A stretch of DNA of 64,000 bases from the NCBI GenBank assembly GCA_019639135.1, contig JAHBSL010000012.1, forward strand, positions 62,001 to 126,000. The letters run 5' to 3'. This DNA is from Acidobacteriota bacterium (lineage in GTDB: Bacteria > Acidobacteriota > Blastocatellia > Pyrinomonadales > Pyrinomonadaceae). This document shows, piece by piece, positions 51,401 through 61,000 of this stretch. The position numbers and the translations under genes are program-made. Under the pieces are notes generated by a model. That model was not told the DNA's origin, searched no databases, and worked only from the letters and a program-made list of their open reading frames with translations. Numbering within the stretch: position 1 is the stretch's first letter; every line of letters starts with the position of its first letter.

Positions 51401-51847
51401 GTGCTCTCTCTTTTCGGGATCATCGCGATCGTCATCTTTGCCATCCATACGTTTCGGAGTGCGAACTCGAACGGACGGAACGGCGGGCTCTGGGCGGCGG
51501 TCAATGTCGGGATCGGGATCGCCCTGCAATGGGTAGTGCCGCTGGTCGCGTCAATGATAGTCGCGGTCTTCTATATAGCGTCCGGCTCGAGCATCGACAC
51601 GATAGAACAGGACATAATGTGGCCGGCGGTCGTGATCTCGTTCGCTGGGCTGGGGTTGAGCATTCTCGGAATGTGGCTTGTGCTTCGCCACGTTTCGCAG
51701 ATACTGGACGAGGACCCTTCCACGGCATCAGGCCCGCCGCCTCCGCCGGTCTTTGGCGATAGCTTTTCGATTGGGACCGACGGCGATCGCGAAACGGCCC
51801 CGATGCCGAAACCCGAAGGTGCAGATTTGCCACAAAACCGCGATTGA
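51401..51847 (+). CDS. Small membrane protein, hypothetical
   Basis: 148 aa from GTG at 51401, chosen because AAAGGAGG ends 5-6 nt before it (the upstream TTG at 51344 is not supported). Three hydrophobic segments (SLFGIIAIVIFAIH; IALQWVVPLVASMIVAVFYIAS; VVISFAGLGLSILGMWLVL), then a Pro-rich soluble tail of ~45 residues. No known domain seen. It ends about 20 bp before the split tRNA. Confidence 0.6.
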   Translation: MLSLFGIIAIVIFAIHTFRSANSNGRNGGLWAAVNVGIGIALQWVVPLVASMIVAVFYIASGSSIDTIEQDIMWPAVVISFAGLGLSILGMWLVLRHVSQILDEDPSTASGPPPPPVFGDSFSIGTDGDRETAPMPKPEGADLPQNRD

Positions 51848-51899
51848 TCTAATCTTATTGATTCATGCCCTTGTAGCTCAACGGTTAGAGCAGCGGACT

Positions 51900-52500
51900 C
51901 GGTGGCATGAAGCCTAAGTGGAAAAGCTTGGGTTGTGCAGCTCGGCATGGCAATTAAGGCAAAGCAGCGAGCATTTTTCTGCTTCTGCAAGAAGTTTGTC
52001 CCAAGAGCTGTTTGAACAACGACGAAGGTCGATCTGAAATGACTTGTTTGAAGGATCTAGATGGTGAAATGAAAGGGCTGCCTGATTCTTGCAGTACCCA
52101 CACTTCTCGCATTTTCCTCCTTTGAGTTCAATCAGTTTTGCCCTTCGTTTAGCTCCTCGCAGTTGCTGCGAAACGTAATTTTGATGACGGACATTTGTCT
52201 CTTCATTCTTACATTTGGCGGAACAAAATTTTGTTTGGCGACCGGCAAGCGGAGCAAAGCAAACGGAGCATTTCTTTTCCATATGGTTTCGCATAATGGG
52301 TTGCCGATTTGTTTAAATAAGCAAGTCGGTAGAATCTGTTAAATTCGGGGAAGCCTAAACACCCTTTGGTGCATGGTAATCCCGAGCCAAGCCGGACCAA
52401 ACGGTTCGGAAGGTGTAGAGACTTGACAGCAGACTCGTAATGAGAAGAGAAAGTCCAGACCACAAACTCGAAAGGGGCGTCGAAAGACGTAGCTGGTAAG
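51900..52500 (+). ncRNA. Group I (IC3-like) intron ribozyme, 601 nt
   Basis: Inferred helices: IGS GGTT (52299-52302) pairs with exon GACT (P1); P2 ccgatttg/caagtcgg (52304-52311 with 52322-52329); P3 tctgtta with tgacagcaga; P4 TCGGG/CCCGA; P6 CCGGACC/GGTTCGG; P7 agacttga with aaagtcc; P8 CTC/GAG; a P9 hairpin gcgtcgaaagacgtagc. The intron starts after U and ends in G, as expected. The core segments ggggaagcctaaa, aatcccgagccaagccg and ggaaggtgtagagactt closely match what I remember of cyanobacterial tRNA-Leu and Azoarcus tRNA-Ile introns. Confidence 0.93.
51914..52294 (-). CDS. HNH endonuclease, antisense inside the intron (putative homing endonuclease)
   Basis: 126 aa (or 122 aa from the ATG at 52282). 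Zinc-ribbon-like start CSVCFAPLAGRQTKFCSAKCKN, then the HNH core: KCEKCGYCKNQAALSFHHLD, ending LLCLNCHAELHNPSF. Two CxxC pairs and the HH...NCH pattern are intact, and the product has no stops or gaps. The gene occupies the P1 loop of the intron; its stop lies only 14 nt from the 5' splice site. It is in the orientation opposite to the tRNA. No SD is visible. Confidence 0.85.
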   Translation of the reverse strand: MRNHMEKKCSVCFAPLAGRQTKFCSAKCKNEETNVRHQNYVSQQLRGAKRRAKLIELKGGKCEKCGYCKNQAALSFHHLDPSNKSFQIDLRRCSNSSWDKLLAEAEKCSLLCLNCHAELHNPSFST

Positions 52501-52532
<32 letters not shown>

Positions 52533-52567
52533 CGAGGGCACCACATTTTTTTCGAGGAATTAAAGGA

Positions 52568-52642
52568 TGGTAGCGAGTACGGGAATCGAACCCGTCTTTC
52601 AAGATTGAGAATCTTGCGTCCTAACCGATAGACGAACCCGCC
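52568..52642 (-). tRNA. tRNA-Glu (CTC anticodon)
   Basis: On the minus strand GGCGGGT pairs with ACTCGCT (two G-U pairs), D stem GTCT/GGAC, anticodon stem CAAGA/TCTTG with loop TTCTCAA, T arm ACGGG/CCCGT around TTCGATT, and encoded CCA. Anticodon CTC reads GAG. It lies 24 bp past the split tRNA on the opposite strand. Confidence 0.95.
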
Positions 52643-52769
52643 AAGATCTGTCGAAAAGAAATAATACAACAGCTTTGGAGAATTCCAAAAACTGCTGACA
52701 CCCGGTTTCCGCATTGCGAACCGGGCCATGTTCTGTTAAAAAGACCAACAGTCGCCTAGGCGTGCCGCT

Positions 52770-53519
52770 ATGAACCTAAAAGGCCGCAATTTTTACATCC
52801 GGAAAGTGCATCGGTATCTCGGTGTTTTCATCGGGGGCCAGTTTCTTCTATGGACGTTCGGTGGGTTGTATTTCAGCTGGACGGTCCTTGATGAGATACA
52901 CGGCGACCATCTTCGGCATGAGGCGGCGATGCCCGATCCCTCGCTGTTCACAATGCCGCCGCATGAGGCGATCGCTTCGCAGGCAAATGGTGAGGCCGCC
53001 GACCTCGCTAAATTCAGAATGGTTGCCGTGATGGGCGAGCCGTATTATTCGATCACGTACGGCGAAGGCCCGAAAGCTCGATCGGTACTAGTTCATGCCG
53101 CCAACGGGCGGATTCGCGATCAGATCAACGAACAAGAGGCGAAGCAAATCGCGACCGGAATGATGCATCAGCCGTCGGAGGTGCAAACAATCGAATTCGT
53201 GACACAGGAAGTTATAAGCGGGCACCATGAGTATCGCGAAAAACCGCTCCCGGCGTGGGCGGTTACACTTAATCACCCGGAGAGTGCTACCGTGTACGTC
53301 GGAGCCAACGATGGGCAGGTCCATGCCGTCCGCACAAATAGCTGGCGGGCATTCGACTTCCTATGGATGCTCCACACAATGGATTTCTCCGGCCGCGACA
53401 ATATCAACAACTATGTTCTAAGAGCGTTTTCCATCCTCGGTATCCTGACCGTAATGTCTGGCTTTCTGCTTTACTTCGTAAGCTCCAAAACAATGCGCCG
53501 AATTTGGAAGCGGCGCTAA
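52770..53519 (+). CDS. PepSY-associated membrane protein
   Basis: 249 aa. An N-terminal IRKVHRYLGVFIGGQFLLWTFGGLYFSW transmembrane helix with the conserved basic-His start (in parts: RKVHRYLGVFIGGQF and LLWTFGGLYFSW), a periplasmic PepSY-like part (RMVAVMGEPYYSITYGEGP; ARSVLVHAANGRIRDQINEQ), and a second membrane helix near the C-terminus (AFSILGILTVMSGFLLYFVS) with MLHTMDFSGRDN before it. Such proteins accompany TonB receptors and metal-reductase systems. It is convergent, with 2 bp spacing, to the TonB receptor gene. Confidence 0.85.
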   Translation: MNLKGRNFYIRKVHRYLGVFIGGQFLLWTFGGLYFSWTVLDEIHGDHLRHEAAMPDPSLFTMPPHEAIASQANGEAADLAKFRMVAVMGEPYYSITYGEGPKARSVLVHAANGRIRDQINEQEAKQIATGMMHQPSEVQTIEFVTQEVISGHHEYREKPLPAWAVTLNHPESATVYVGANDGQVHAVRTNSWRAFDFLWMLHTMDFSGRDNINNYVLRAFSILGILTVMSGFLLYFVSSKTMRRIWKRR

Positions 53520-53521
53520 GT

Positions 53522-55699
53522 TCAAAACCTGATCTTGATACCGCCGTTAAAGACGCGACCCTCAAGGTGCGTATAGACCTCTGCGAAGGTCGGAGTAGTG
53601 AAGGGCGGAAACACAACTTGGCTGTAGCGGCTTTGTCTTACGTCGGTGATGTTCTCGGCGTTGATGAAGAGGCTGAAGTTCTTGAAGATCTTTTCGCCGA
53701 ATATACCGACAACTGTGTAGGAGCGGGCTGATGTGCGGTCCGAGAGCGTTTGACGTCCCGTAAAGTGGGCCTCGATGCCGGCCTTGAAGCTATCGTGTTC
53801 CTCGAAGATAAGGGAAGAATTGATCTTGCTCTTCGGCGTTAGCGGCAGGATGCGATTGCCCGGAAGATAACCGGCTTTCGCATCGGTGTAGGTATAACCA
53901 ATGAAGAGCTTTGCGATGTTGTAATCAGCTCGCAGGTTCGTCTCAAAGCCCCGGCTGATCACCGAGCTGTCAGCATTCGCGTAAGCAAATTCTCCAGATT
54001 TCCGCTCTTCGAGTACGAGCGGGTCGGTGATCTGCGTGTAGAAGAACATCTGGTTGAGCGAGAGCCCGATACTGTCTGCGATTGTCGCCCGATAATTGAG
54101 ATCAAACGTCCCGCCACGGCTACGCTCTGCTTTCAGCCCATCCTCGATCGGAAGCACGCCGCGGAAAAGGAGCGTTTCAGAATCTTCCGTGAAAATCGTC
54201 GGGGTCTTATATCCGAGGCCGAACCCGATGCGGCTCGTCAAATTCTCCGTGAACCGATAAAGCACAGAGACTCGCGGCAATGCGAAGGCGCCATAATAAC
54301 GAGTGCCGTCAACGCGAAGTCCGGCTTCGATCGAAAGGCGATCAGTTAGGTCCATCGTGTCTTGGACAAATCCACCGAAGGAAGCTCGTAGCTCATCCCG
54401 CTTGGCCGCGTCCGGCAGGGCGTTTGCCTCATCGAATCGGTCAAAAGCGGCCGTAAAACCAAAGACGAGTGCGTGGTTCTTGACTGGAGCAAAAAAGGCG
54501 ATGTCCGTGTAGGAATTCAACTGCGTGCCGGCAAAGTTGTAGCCCGGCGTTTTCAGATCCCGATCGAAAAAAGTGATGCTCTGCTTTGCGACGAAGCGGC
54601 GTCCTTTGGCTAGTTCTCGAGTAAAGTTCGCGGTCGTGACATTCCGAACTGAGACATTCTTCTCAAAATAGATGTTCTGCGGGCCGATATTTCCTCGGAT
54701 GACACTCATATCGCCGCCCTTTCGGTTCTGGTAGGTGGTCGAATTTCCTATCGTCAACTGCGTTTTCTCGTCGATGTAGAAAAACGCCCGCGGCGAAATT
54801 GCTAAGGAGTATGTCCGCGGCAGATCGCTGAAGCCATCGTCATCTACGTCATACTCATTCTGATAATTGAACTGCCCGAGGAATGTGTAGCCAAACCGCC
54901 CGAGTTTTCGGGTCGTGAAAAGTGATGCGTCGGAACCGAGTGCGGATGTCTGGTTAAGCAAGAGCGTTGACTCAGCCTCCTCGCCTGGCGATTTGCTGAT
55001 GAAGTTAACGACGCCGGCGATCGCTCCTTCGCCGTAAAAGGTTGCCGCCGGGCCCTTGATTATCTCCACCTGCCTCAGATCCAGCGGCGGTATCTCGAGC
55101 AGCGATTGGCTCCCGGCAAAGCCGCCGAATGACGGGAATCCGTCCTTCAACATTTGCGTGTAACGCCCGTCGAGGCCCTGAATGCGAATGCTCTGCGTTG
55201 CGGATGTGGCCGAGGTTTGCTGGACCTTTATCCCGGTGCTTTCATTCAGTACCATCGAGACATTTGCCGGCCGCATGTTGATCTTTTCTTCGATCTCTTC
55301 TTCATCGATCGCTTCAACGCGCGTTGGTTCTGCCTCGATCGTCCGTCCGGAGCGGGTCGATTCGATCGTTACCTCTGCAAGCTCGTTGGTGAGTTCAAGC
55401 TCAATAATGCGCTCCAACGAGTCGGCAAGCGGGAACGAAAGCGTAAGCTCTGCCGGCGTATAACCAAGCGATTCGACTACGATCGTCTGCTCGCCATCGG
55501 GAATACTAGAAATGACGGAGCGGCCGGCGGGATCCGTCGTCCAGGTGATCTCTGTGCCTTTCACCGACACCTTCGCCTCAGCGACCGGTTCGCCGGTGTC
55601 GTGGTTCGTTACCAGAATTTTCAACGTGTTGCCCTGTTGGGCAAATGTCGAAGTTGCAGCAAAAATGAAAACTGCTATCACTGAAATTCTTAAAAACAT
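53522..55699 (-). CDS. TonB-dependent outer-membrane receptor (metal module)
   Basis: 725 aa: signal peptide ISVIAVFIFAATSTFA, a CarboxypepD_reg-like domain (KILVTNHDTGEPVAEAKVSV), a plug domain (NVSMVLNESTGIKVQQTSAT; IRIQGLDGRYTQMLKDGFP; VEIIKGPAATFYGEGAIAGV) and a 22-strand-type barrel ending VFNGGIKIRF. The plug resembles siderophore or cobalamin/metal receptors (BtuB/CirA-like). In context with a CDF exporter, a Cys-rich protein and a PepSY membrane protein a metal substrate is likely. Confidence 0.9.
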   Translation of the reverse strand: MFLRISVIAVFIFAATSTFAQQGNTLKILVTNHDTGEPVAEAKVSVKGTEITWTTDPAGRSVISSIPDGEQTIVVESLGYTPAELTLSFPLADSLERIIELELTNELAEVTIESTRSGRTIEAEPTRVEAIDEEEIEEKINMRPANVSMVLNESTGIKVQQTSATSATQSIRIQGLDGRYTQMLKDGFPSFGGFAGSQSLLEIPPLDLRQVEIIKGPAATFYGEGAIAGVVNFISKSPGEEAESTLLLNQTSALGSDASLFTTRKLGRFGYTFLGQFNYQNEYDVDDDGFSDLPRTYSLAISPRAFFYIDEKTQLTIGNSTTYQNRKGGDMSVIRGNIGPQNIYFEKNVSVRNVTTANFTRELAKGRRFVAKQSITFFDRDLKTPGYNFAGTQLNSYTDIAFFAPVKNHALVFGFTAAFDRFDEANALPDAAKRDELRASFGGFVQDTMDLTDRLSIEAGLRVDGTRYYGAFALPRVSVLYRFTENLTSRIGFGLGYKTPTIFTEDSETLLFRGVLPIEDGLKAERSRGGTFDLNYRATIADSIGLSLNQMFFYTQITDPLVLEERKSGEFAYANADSSVISRGFETNLRADYNIAKLFIGYTYTDAKAGYLPGNRILPLTPKSKINSSLIFEEHDSFKAGIEAHFTGRQTLSDRTSARSYTVVGIFGEKIFKNFSLFINAENITDVRQSRYSQVVFPPFTTPTFAEVYTHLEGRVFNGGIKIRF

Positions 55700-55795
55700 T
55701 GGTCAGCCTCTTATCCAATCAATACAGAAAAATACATAGCGAGCCCAGCTTCCTAGGGCGTCGACCGATAAAATGGGCGCAGTTCGGCTAGGTGT

Positions 55796-56119
55796 TTAGG
55801 ATTTTGGCGGCTGCCAGTAAGAGTCCGAGAAATCTTGCGCCGACCCATCGTGGCGCCGGATCGGCTCACGGGCTGCAGCAAGATCTACCGGTTTCTGGTC
55901 CAGAGAAGGGAGGTCGGAATGATAAGCGATCGTCGTGCTGCAGCAAGAACAAATGCAGAACGGCGAGCATTCCTCGGCATCAGAACCGCACGGGTCATTG
56001 CATTCTACTGCGGCCGCCTGTGTTAGCGACGGTTCATAAGGCGCAGCCATAGAATCCTGGCATGGCTGAATCAGCAGGAAAAAGACGTACACGATCAATA
56101 GAAAAGTCGCAGTCTTCAT
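55796..56119 (-). CDS. Small Cys-rich secreted protein, DUF6660-like
   Basis: 107 aa. Signal peptide ATFLLIVYVFFLLIQPCQDSMA, then a Cys-rich block AVECNDPCGSDAEECSPFCICSCCST (cited in parts: ECNDPCGSDAEE and CSPFCICSCC) that I associate with DUF6660 proteins of metal-resistance islands. The tail is acidic/polar. It lies between the TonB receptor and the CDF exporter on the same strand and may bind Cu or Zn in the periplasm. Confidence 0.7.
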   Translation of the reverse strand: MKTATFLLIVYVFFLLIQPCQDSMAAPYEPSLTQAAAVECNDPCGSDAEECSPFCICSCCSTTIAYHSDLPSLDQKPVDLAAAREPIRRHDGSAQDFSDSYWQPPKS

Positions 56120-56182
56120 TGGCTATCGTATTTTCCCACACCGCAAACCCATTTCACAACCAGGATCTGCCGCCGGTTTTAA

Positions 56183-56809
56183 TCACACACTCTCGGACGA
56201 AACACTTCTAAGTTGGCCCAATGAAGCACCGAGCACGCGGAACGCCGACCGGACAAGGAGAATAAAGAGAAGAGTAGCCACGACAAGGTCAGGGATTCCG
56301 GATCCGAACACCCATACGCCAATACCTGCCACAATAACCGAAAGGTTCGAAGCGATATCATTTCGCGAGCATTCCCAGACCGAGCTCATATTTATGTCTT
56401 CATTGCGGTGCCGCCACAGAAGAAACAGGCACAAGGAATTTGCGGCGAGCCCCAAAACGGCAAAGCCGGTCATCATTTCAAAGATAGGTAATGCTGGATT
56501 GTAGAGGCGGTAAACGATCTGAACACCGACGAATGCGGCGGCGAATAGTATCAGCGAACCTTTGAAAACCGACACTCTCGCCTTCGCCGCAAGCGTTCCG
56601 CCGACGGCCACAAGGCTGAGTCCATATGTAAGGGCATCCCCGAGATTATCGATGCTGTCTGCAAGCAGGGACGTTGAACGCGAAAGCAACGCCGCCGCGA
56701 CGATCACAACAAACATCACGGCATTGATCATCAATACCAGCCAAAGAGTTCGGCGCTGGCGTGCAGCCACAGGCACTAGCCCGCAATCCGTTTCGCAGCA
56801 AGCTCCCAT
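56183..56809 (-). CDS. Cation diffusion facilitator (short, no C-terminal domain)
   Basis: 208-aa CDF-type exporter. N-terminal cysteines MGACCETDCG could bind metal. Membrane helices contain the A/D-rich motif LLADSIDNLGDALTYGLSLV and the second site SSVWECSRNDIASNLSVIVAG (D-N-x-x-S spacing). The usual ~80-residue cytosolic dimerisation domain is missing, as in other short CDFs of metal islands. First gene of the minus-strand metal module. Confidence 0.85.
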   Translation of the reverse strand: MGACCETDCGLVPVAARQRRTLWLVLMINAVMFVVIVAAALLSRSTSLLADSIDNLGDALTYGLSLVAVGGTLAAKARVSVFKGSLILFAAAFVGVQIVYRLYNPALPIFEMMTGFAVLGLAANSLCLFLLWRHRNEDINMSSVWECSRNDIASNLSVIVAGIGVWVFGSGIPDLVVATLLFILLVRSAFRVLGASLGQLRSVSSESV

Positions 56810-56837
56810 ATAGTTTGGTTGGATGCTCGGTTCCGGC

Positions 56838-57938
56838 CTAAACGTTGAACCGGAAATCGACTACGTCGCCTTCCTGCATAATGTAATCTTTGCCTTCGAG
56901 CCGGGCGAGGCCTTTTTCGCTGGCGGCCTTGCGGCTGCCGCAGGCAACGAGGTCATCGTAGCCGATGATCTCGGCGCGGATGAAGCCGCGTTCGATGTCC
57001 GAGTGGATCTCGCCGGCGGCCTGCGGTGCCTTTGTGCCGATCGGTATGGTCCATGCCCGCACTTCCTTTTCGCCTGCGGTCAGGAAGCTCATCAGCCCGA
57101 GCATGTGATAGGCGGCCTTGATGAGGTCATCGACGCCGCTTGAGGCGAGGCCAAGATCTTTCAGATAATCGGCACGGTCGGCAGGGTCGAGTGCGACGAG
57201 CTCTGCCTCAAGCTTTGCACAGATCGGGACAACGTCGGCATTTTCCGCCTTTGCGTGTTCCATCACTTTCTGCACGTAAAGGTTCGATGCCGGGTCGGCG
57301 AGCGTTGCCTCATCAACATTGGCGGCGTAGATGGTCGGCTTGCTGGTAAGCAGAAACCAACGGCGTACGATCTCGCGTTCGTCCTCGGTCAATGGAGCGG
57401 AGCGGACGGGCTTTCCTTCTTCGAGGACCGGCATTATCTTTTCGATGATCTCGATCTCGCGTTTTGCGTCCTTGTCGCCGGATTTCGCACCGCGGCCGGC
57501 CTTGTCGCGTCGCTTTTCGAGCGAACCGAGATCGGCAAGAGCAAGCTCGATCTGGATGGTCTCGATGTCGCGGATGGGATCGACCGAGCCTTCGACATGG
57601 ACGATGTTCTCGTCTTCAAAGCAGCGGACGACCTGAATTACGGCGTGCGTTTCGCGGATATTCGCCAGGAACTGGTTGCCGAGGCCTTCGCCTTTTGAGG
57701 CGCCGCGGACAAGCCCGGCGATATCGACGAACTCGACCGTCGCGGGAACGACCTTTTGCGCACCGACGAGCTTTTCCAAAACCGCGAGCCGTTCGTCGGG
57801 AACGGCAACAACGCCGACGTTCGGTTCGATGGTCGCGAAAGGGTAATTTGCCGCAAGCGCCGCTTCCTGTGCGGTAAGGGCGTTAAAGAGCGTTGATTTT
57901 CCTACGTTGGGCAGCCCAACTATTCCGGCCTGTAGCAT
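56838..57938 (-). CDS. ychF: Redox-regulated ATPase / GTPase YchF
   Basis: 366-aa Obg-family P-loop protein. G1 GIVGLPNVGKSTLFNALT, switch II DIAGLVRGASKGEGLGNQFL, the unusual NVDEATLA in place of NKxD (YchF prefers ATP), and a C-terminal TGS-like domain ending EGDVVDFRFNV. 100 bp from the CDF gene and divergent from the aminopeptidase gene. Confidence 0.96.
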   Translation of the reverse strand: MLQAGIVGLPNVGKSTLFNALTAQEAALAANYPFATIEPNVGVVAVPDERLAVLEKLVGAQKVVPATVEFVDIAGLVRGASKGEGLGNQFLANIRETHAVIQVVRCFEDENIVHVEGSVDPIRDIETIQIELALADLGSLEKRRDKAGRGAKSGDKDAKREIEIIEKIMPVLEEGKPVRSAPLTEDEREIVRRWFLLTSKPTIYAANVDEATLADPASNLYVQKVMEHAKAENADVVPICAKLEAELVALDPADRADYLKDLGLASSGVDDLIKAAYHMLGLMSFLTAGEKEVRAWTIPIGTKAPQAAGEIHSDIERGFIRAEIIGYDDLVACGSRKAASEKGLARLEGKDYIMQEGDVVDFRFNV

Positions 57939-58098
57939 AGCGTTTATCGGGTCAGCGTGACCAAAACTCTAGATATTACATTTCGCGGACGGCTTAAGCC
58001 AATCGGCGGGCGGGCAAAGCAACGCTTCGGCCCGCGGGCGGGTCTAAGATATAGTTCTAGCATTGAGAGTTTTGTCCTGCTCCCGAGGTAATGCCGCA

Positions 58099-61000
58099 AT
58101 GAGAAAGTACTTGTTTCCCGCAATTCTTTTGATCACGATAACCACCATCTCGCAGCCCCGGCCACCGGCCGCTACGCTACCGCCGATCGATCCCGGCGTT
58201 CCGCTCGAACTGGCAAAATGGCGAGCCGAGCGTTACTTGGACGTCCGCTACAAGCTGAACCTGACGCTTGAAAAGATGTCACCGGTGCTGAAAGGAACGA
58301 TGGAGATACGTTTGGTAGTTCGCGACGCGGTGACAACCGGACGCGGCGACGCAGGGATCGCAGGCCAGCCGACGACTGGAACGCAGGCGTCCCCGCCTGC
58401 ATCGGCGCAAGGTGCCGAGATCCCGCCGATCATTCTCGACTGGAGAAAGATCAGAGGGCATGAAGAGAAATCGACGATCTCAAACGTGACGATAAACGGG
58501 CGGAAAGTTCAGAGTGCGAGCTTTAGCTCGTCGATACGCGAAGAACCGCTCGCGGCGGGCGGTGTACGCGATGAATCGCGCACTCTGAACTTTGCGGAGC
58601 ACAACGAGCACCTGATCTTCTGCGAGGGCGTCGTCCCGGGCGAGAACGTGATCACGCTCGATTTCACTTCGCCGATACTGACGAGCGGGTCGGCAATCAC
58701 GCGGTATGTGGATAAGGAGGACGGGTCGGAGTATATCTACTCGCTCTTTGTCCCAAGCGACGCGAGCACGGCGTTCCCGGTGTTCGACCAGCCGGATATT
58801 AAGGCGAGGTTTAGTCTCAAATTACAATATCCCAGCGGGTGGAGTCCTATCGGCAATAGTCCGATTGCGAAGCATTTCAAGGGCTGGTGTGATGTTGCTA
58901 AGCCGTGTTTTGATGGCGTCGAATTCAGCGAAACCGCACCGATCAGCACCTACGTCTTCGCGTTCGCGGCGGGGCCATTCGAGCGTGTCAGTAGCTCCAG
59001 TGTCAGTAGCCCGCACGTAAGTAAGGGCTCCGTTAAAGATTCGCGCTCTTCATCATCTCAGGATCCCTCCCTCACGGTAGGGCTACCGACACCGTTGGCA
59101 CAACGAAACGTCAAGGCTGAATTGGAAGACGCTTATAAAAAGTGGCTGGCGAACGATTGCTGCGGGATCATGACAACAGACGAGGCAAAAGCATTCCGAG
59201 AGCAAAACGCCGAGCCAATCCAGACCGACATTTACGTCCGCAAGTCGCAGGCCGAGAAATTCAAGCTGCATGCGGCGGAGGTGTTTCGCCTCAACCGCGA
59301 GTCGATCAAATATTTCGAGGAGTATTTCGATTACAAGTTTCCGTTTCCTAAGTACGATCTGGTTTTGATTCCGGAGTTTCCGTTTGGCGGGATGGAGCAT
59401 GAGGGTGCGACGTTCCTGCGCGAATCGGCGATCATATTTCCGCAGGAGCCGACGAAGAACGACCATATCTCGCGGGCATTGCTGATCTTTCACGAGGCGT
59501 CGCATCAGTGGTTCGGCGACACGGTGACGATGCGTTGGTTCGACGACCTGTGGCTGAAAGAGGGCTTTGCGACCTTTACGGCGTACAAGGCGATGGAGCG
59601 GATCATGCCGGAGATGATGGCGTGGAAGGTCTTCTACGAACGCGTCAAACAGGCCGCATACCAGACCGATTCGACCAAAGGCACAACGCCGATCTATCAA
59701 GAGATACCAAACCTCTCCGCCGCCAAATCCGCCTACGGCAACATCGTTTACAACAAAGCCCCGGCGTTTCTGCGGCAGGCGGAGTTTTATTTGGGCGAGG
59801 ATAAGTTTCAGGCGGCCGTACGTGGGTTCTTGAAGAAGCATGAGTTTGGGAATGCGGGTTGGGAAGATTTGGTGAGTGAGCTAGAACGAACAAGCAAGCG
59901 CGATCTTAAACCTTGGGCGAGAACTTGGGTGACAAAACCCGGACTACCCATTGTCCGGCCGTTGATCGAGGAAAGTAAGGGAGCGATAGCTATTGGTGCA
60001 GAGCAGAAGTCGCTAGCTGGAGCGCCCGGCGATTGGCGGATGAAGACCCAGTTGTTCTTGCTCGATAACACTGGCAGTAAGTGGACGAATCTCCTTGTCT
60101 TCGAAGACCCGGCAGATATCGCAGGTGGTAGTGTTCACGCAAACACCGCCGCCGCAATACGTCGTTCCTTTGCATTTACCAATCACCAAGACTACGGCTA
60201 CGGCATCTTTCTTCTCGACAATAAGAGCCGGGAGTATGTTCTGAAGAACATCCAGAATGAAAAAGACGCGTTCCTGCGGTCGATGATGTGGGGTGCGCTC
60301 TGGGACAGCGTCCGCGAGGGCGAGCTTGACCCGCGGGAGTTTGTTGATCTGGTGGTGCGGGTTTTGCAGAAGCCCGCGCGTGAGCAAGGGCGTAACTCTC
60401 TAGCTGAAAGAAACGCCCTTACTGACGTGCGGGCTTCCGCAATTGAGGACGAATCGACGACCGCGTTGCTGCTCAGCCGCGTTGGGACGGCGATGAATTA
60501 TTACATCGCGGACCGTGTCGGAGGCCCGCGCGCAAGCAAGGGCTCTCGTGATAACCCGGCGCCCTCCCTGACGGTCGGGCCTCCGACACCGAGCGACCTG
60601 GGTACTCGTGTCGAAGAGATGTTGATCGAGCTTATGCAAAACGCAGAAACGCTCGGCCAGCGGATCACATACTACCGGGCGTTTTTGAACGTTGCATCGA
60701 GCGAGAATGCACGGAAGGTGCTGAAGGAACTTATAACCGCAGAGACGCAGAGACGCGGAGATGGCACAGGCGGAAACCCGAGCGGTAGCGAGGGTGTCCC
60801 TTCGCCGCCGAACAAGAACACCCTCCCTACAGGTCGGGTTTCTGCCGCCGATGCTGACAAGAATCGGATAGCTATACCGCTTAAGACCAAAGACAAGTTC
60901 GACATAGTCACAAGGCTTCTCATCTTGGGCGACCCCGAGGCCGAGAAGTTATTGGCGGAGCTTGAAAAAACTGAAACAAGCGACGACGCGAAGCGATACG

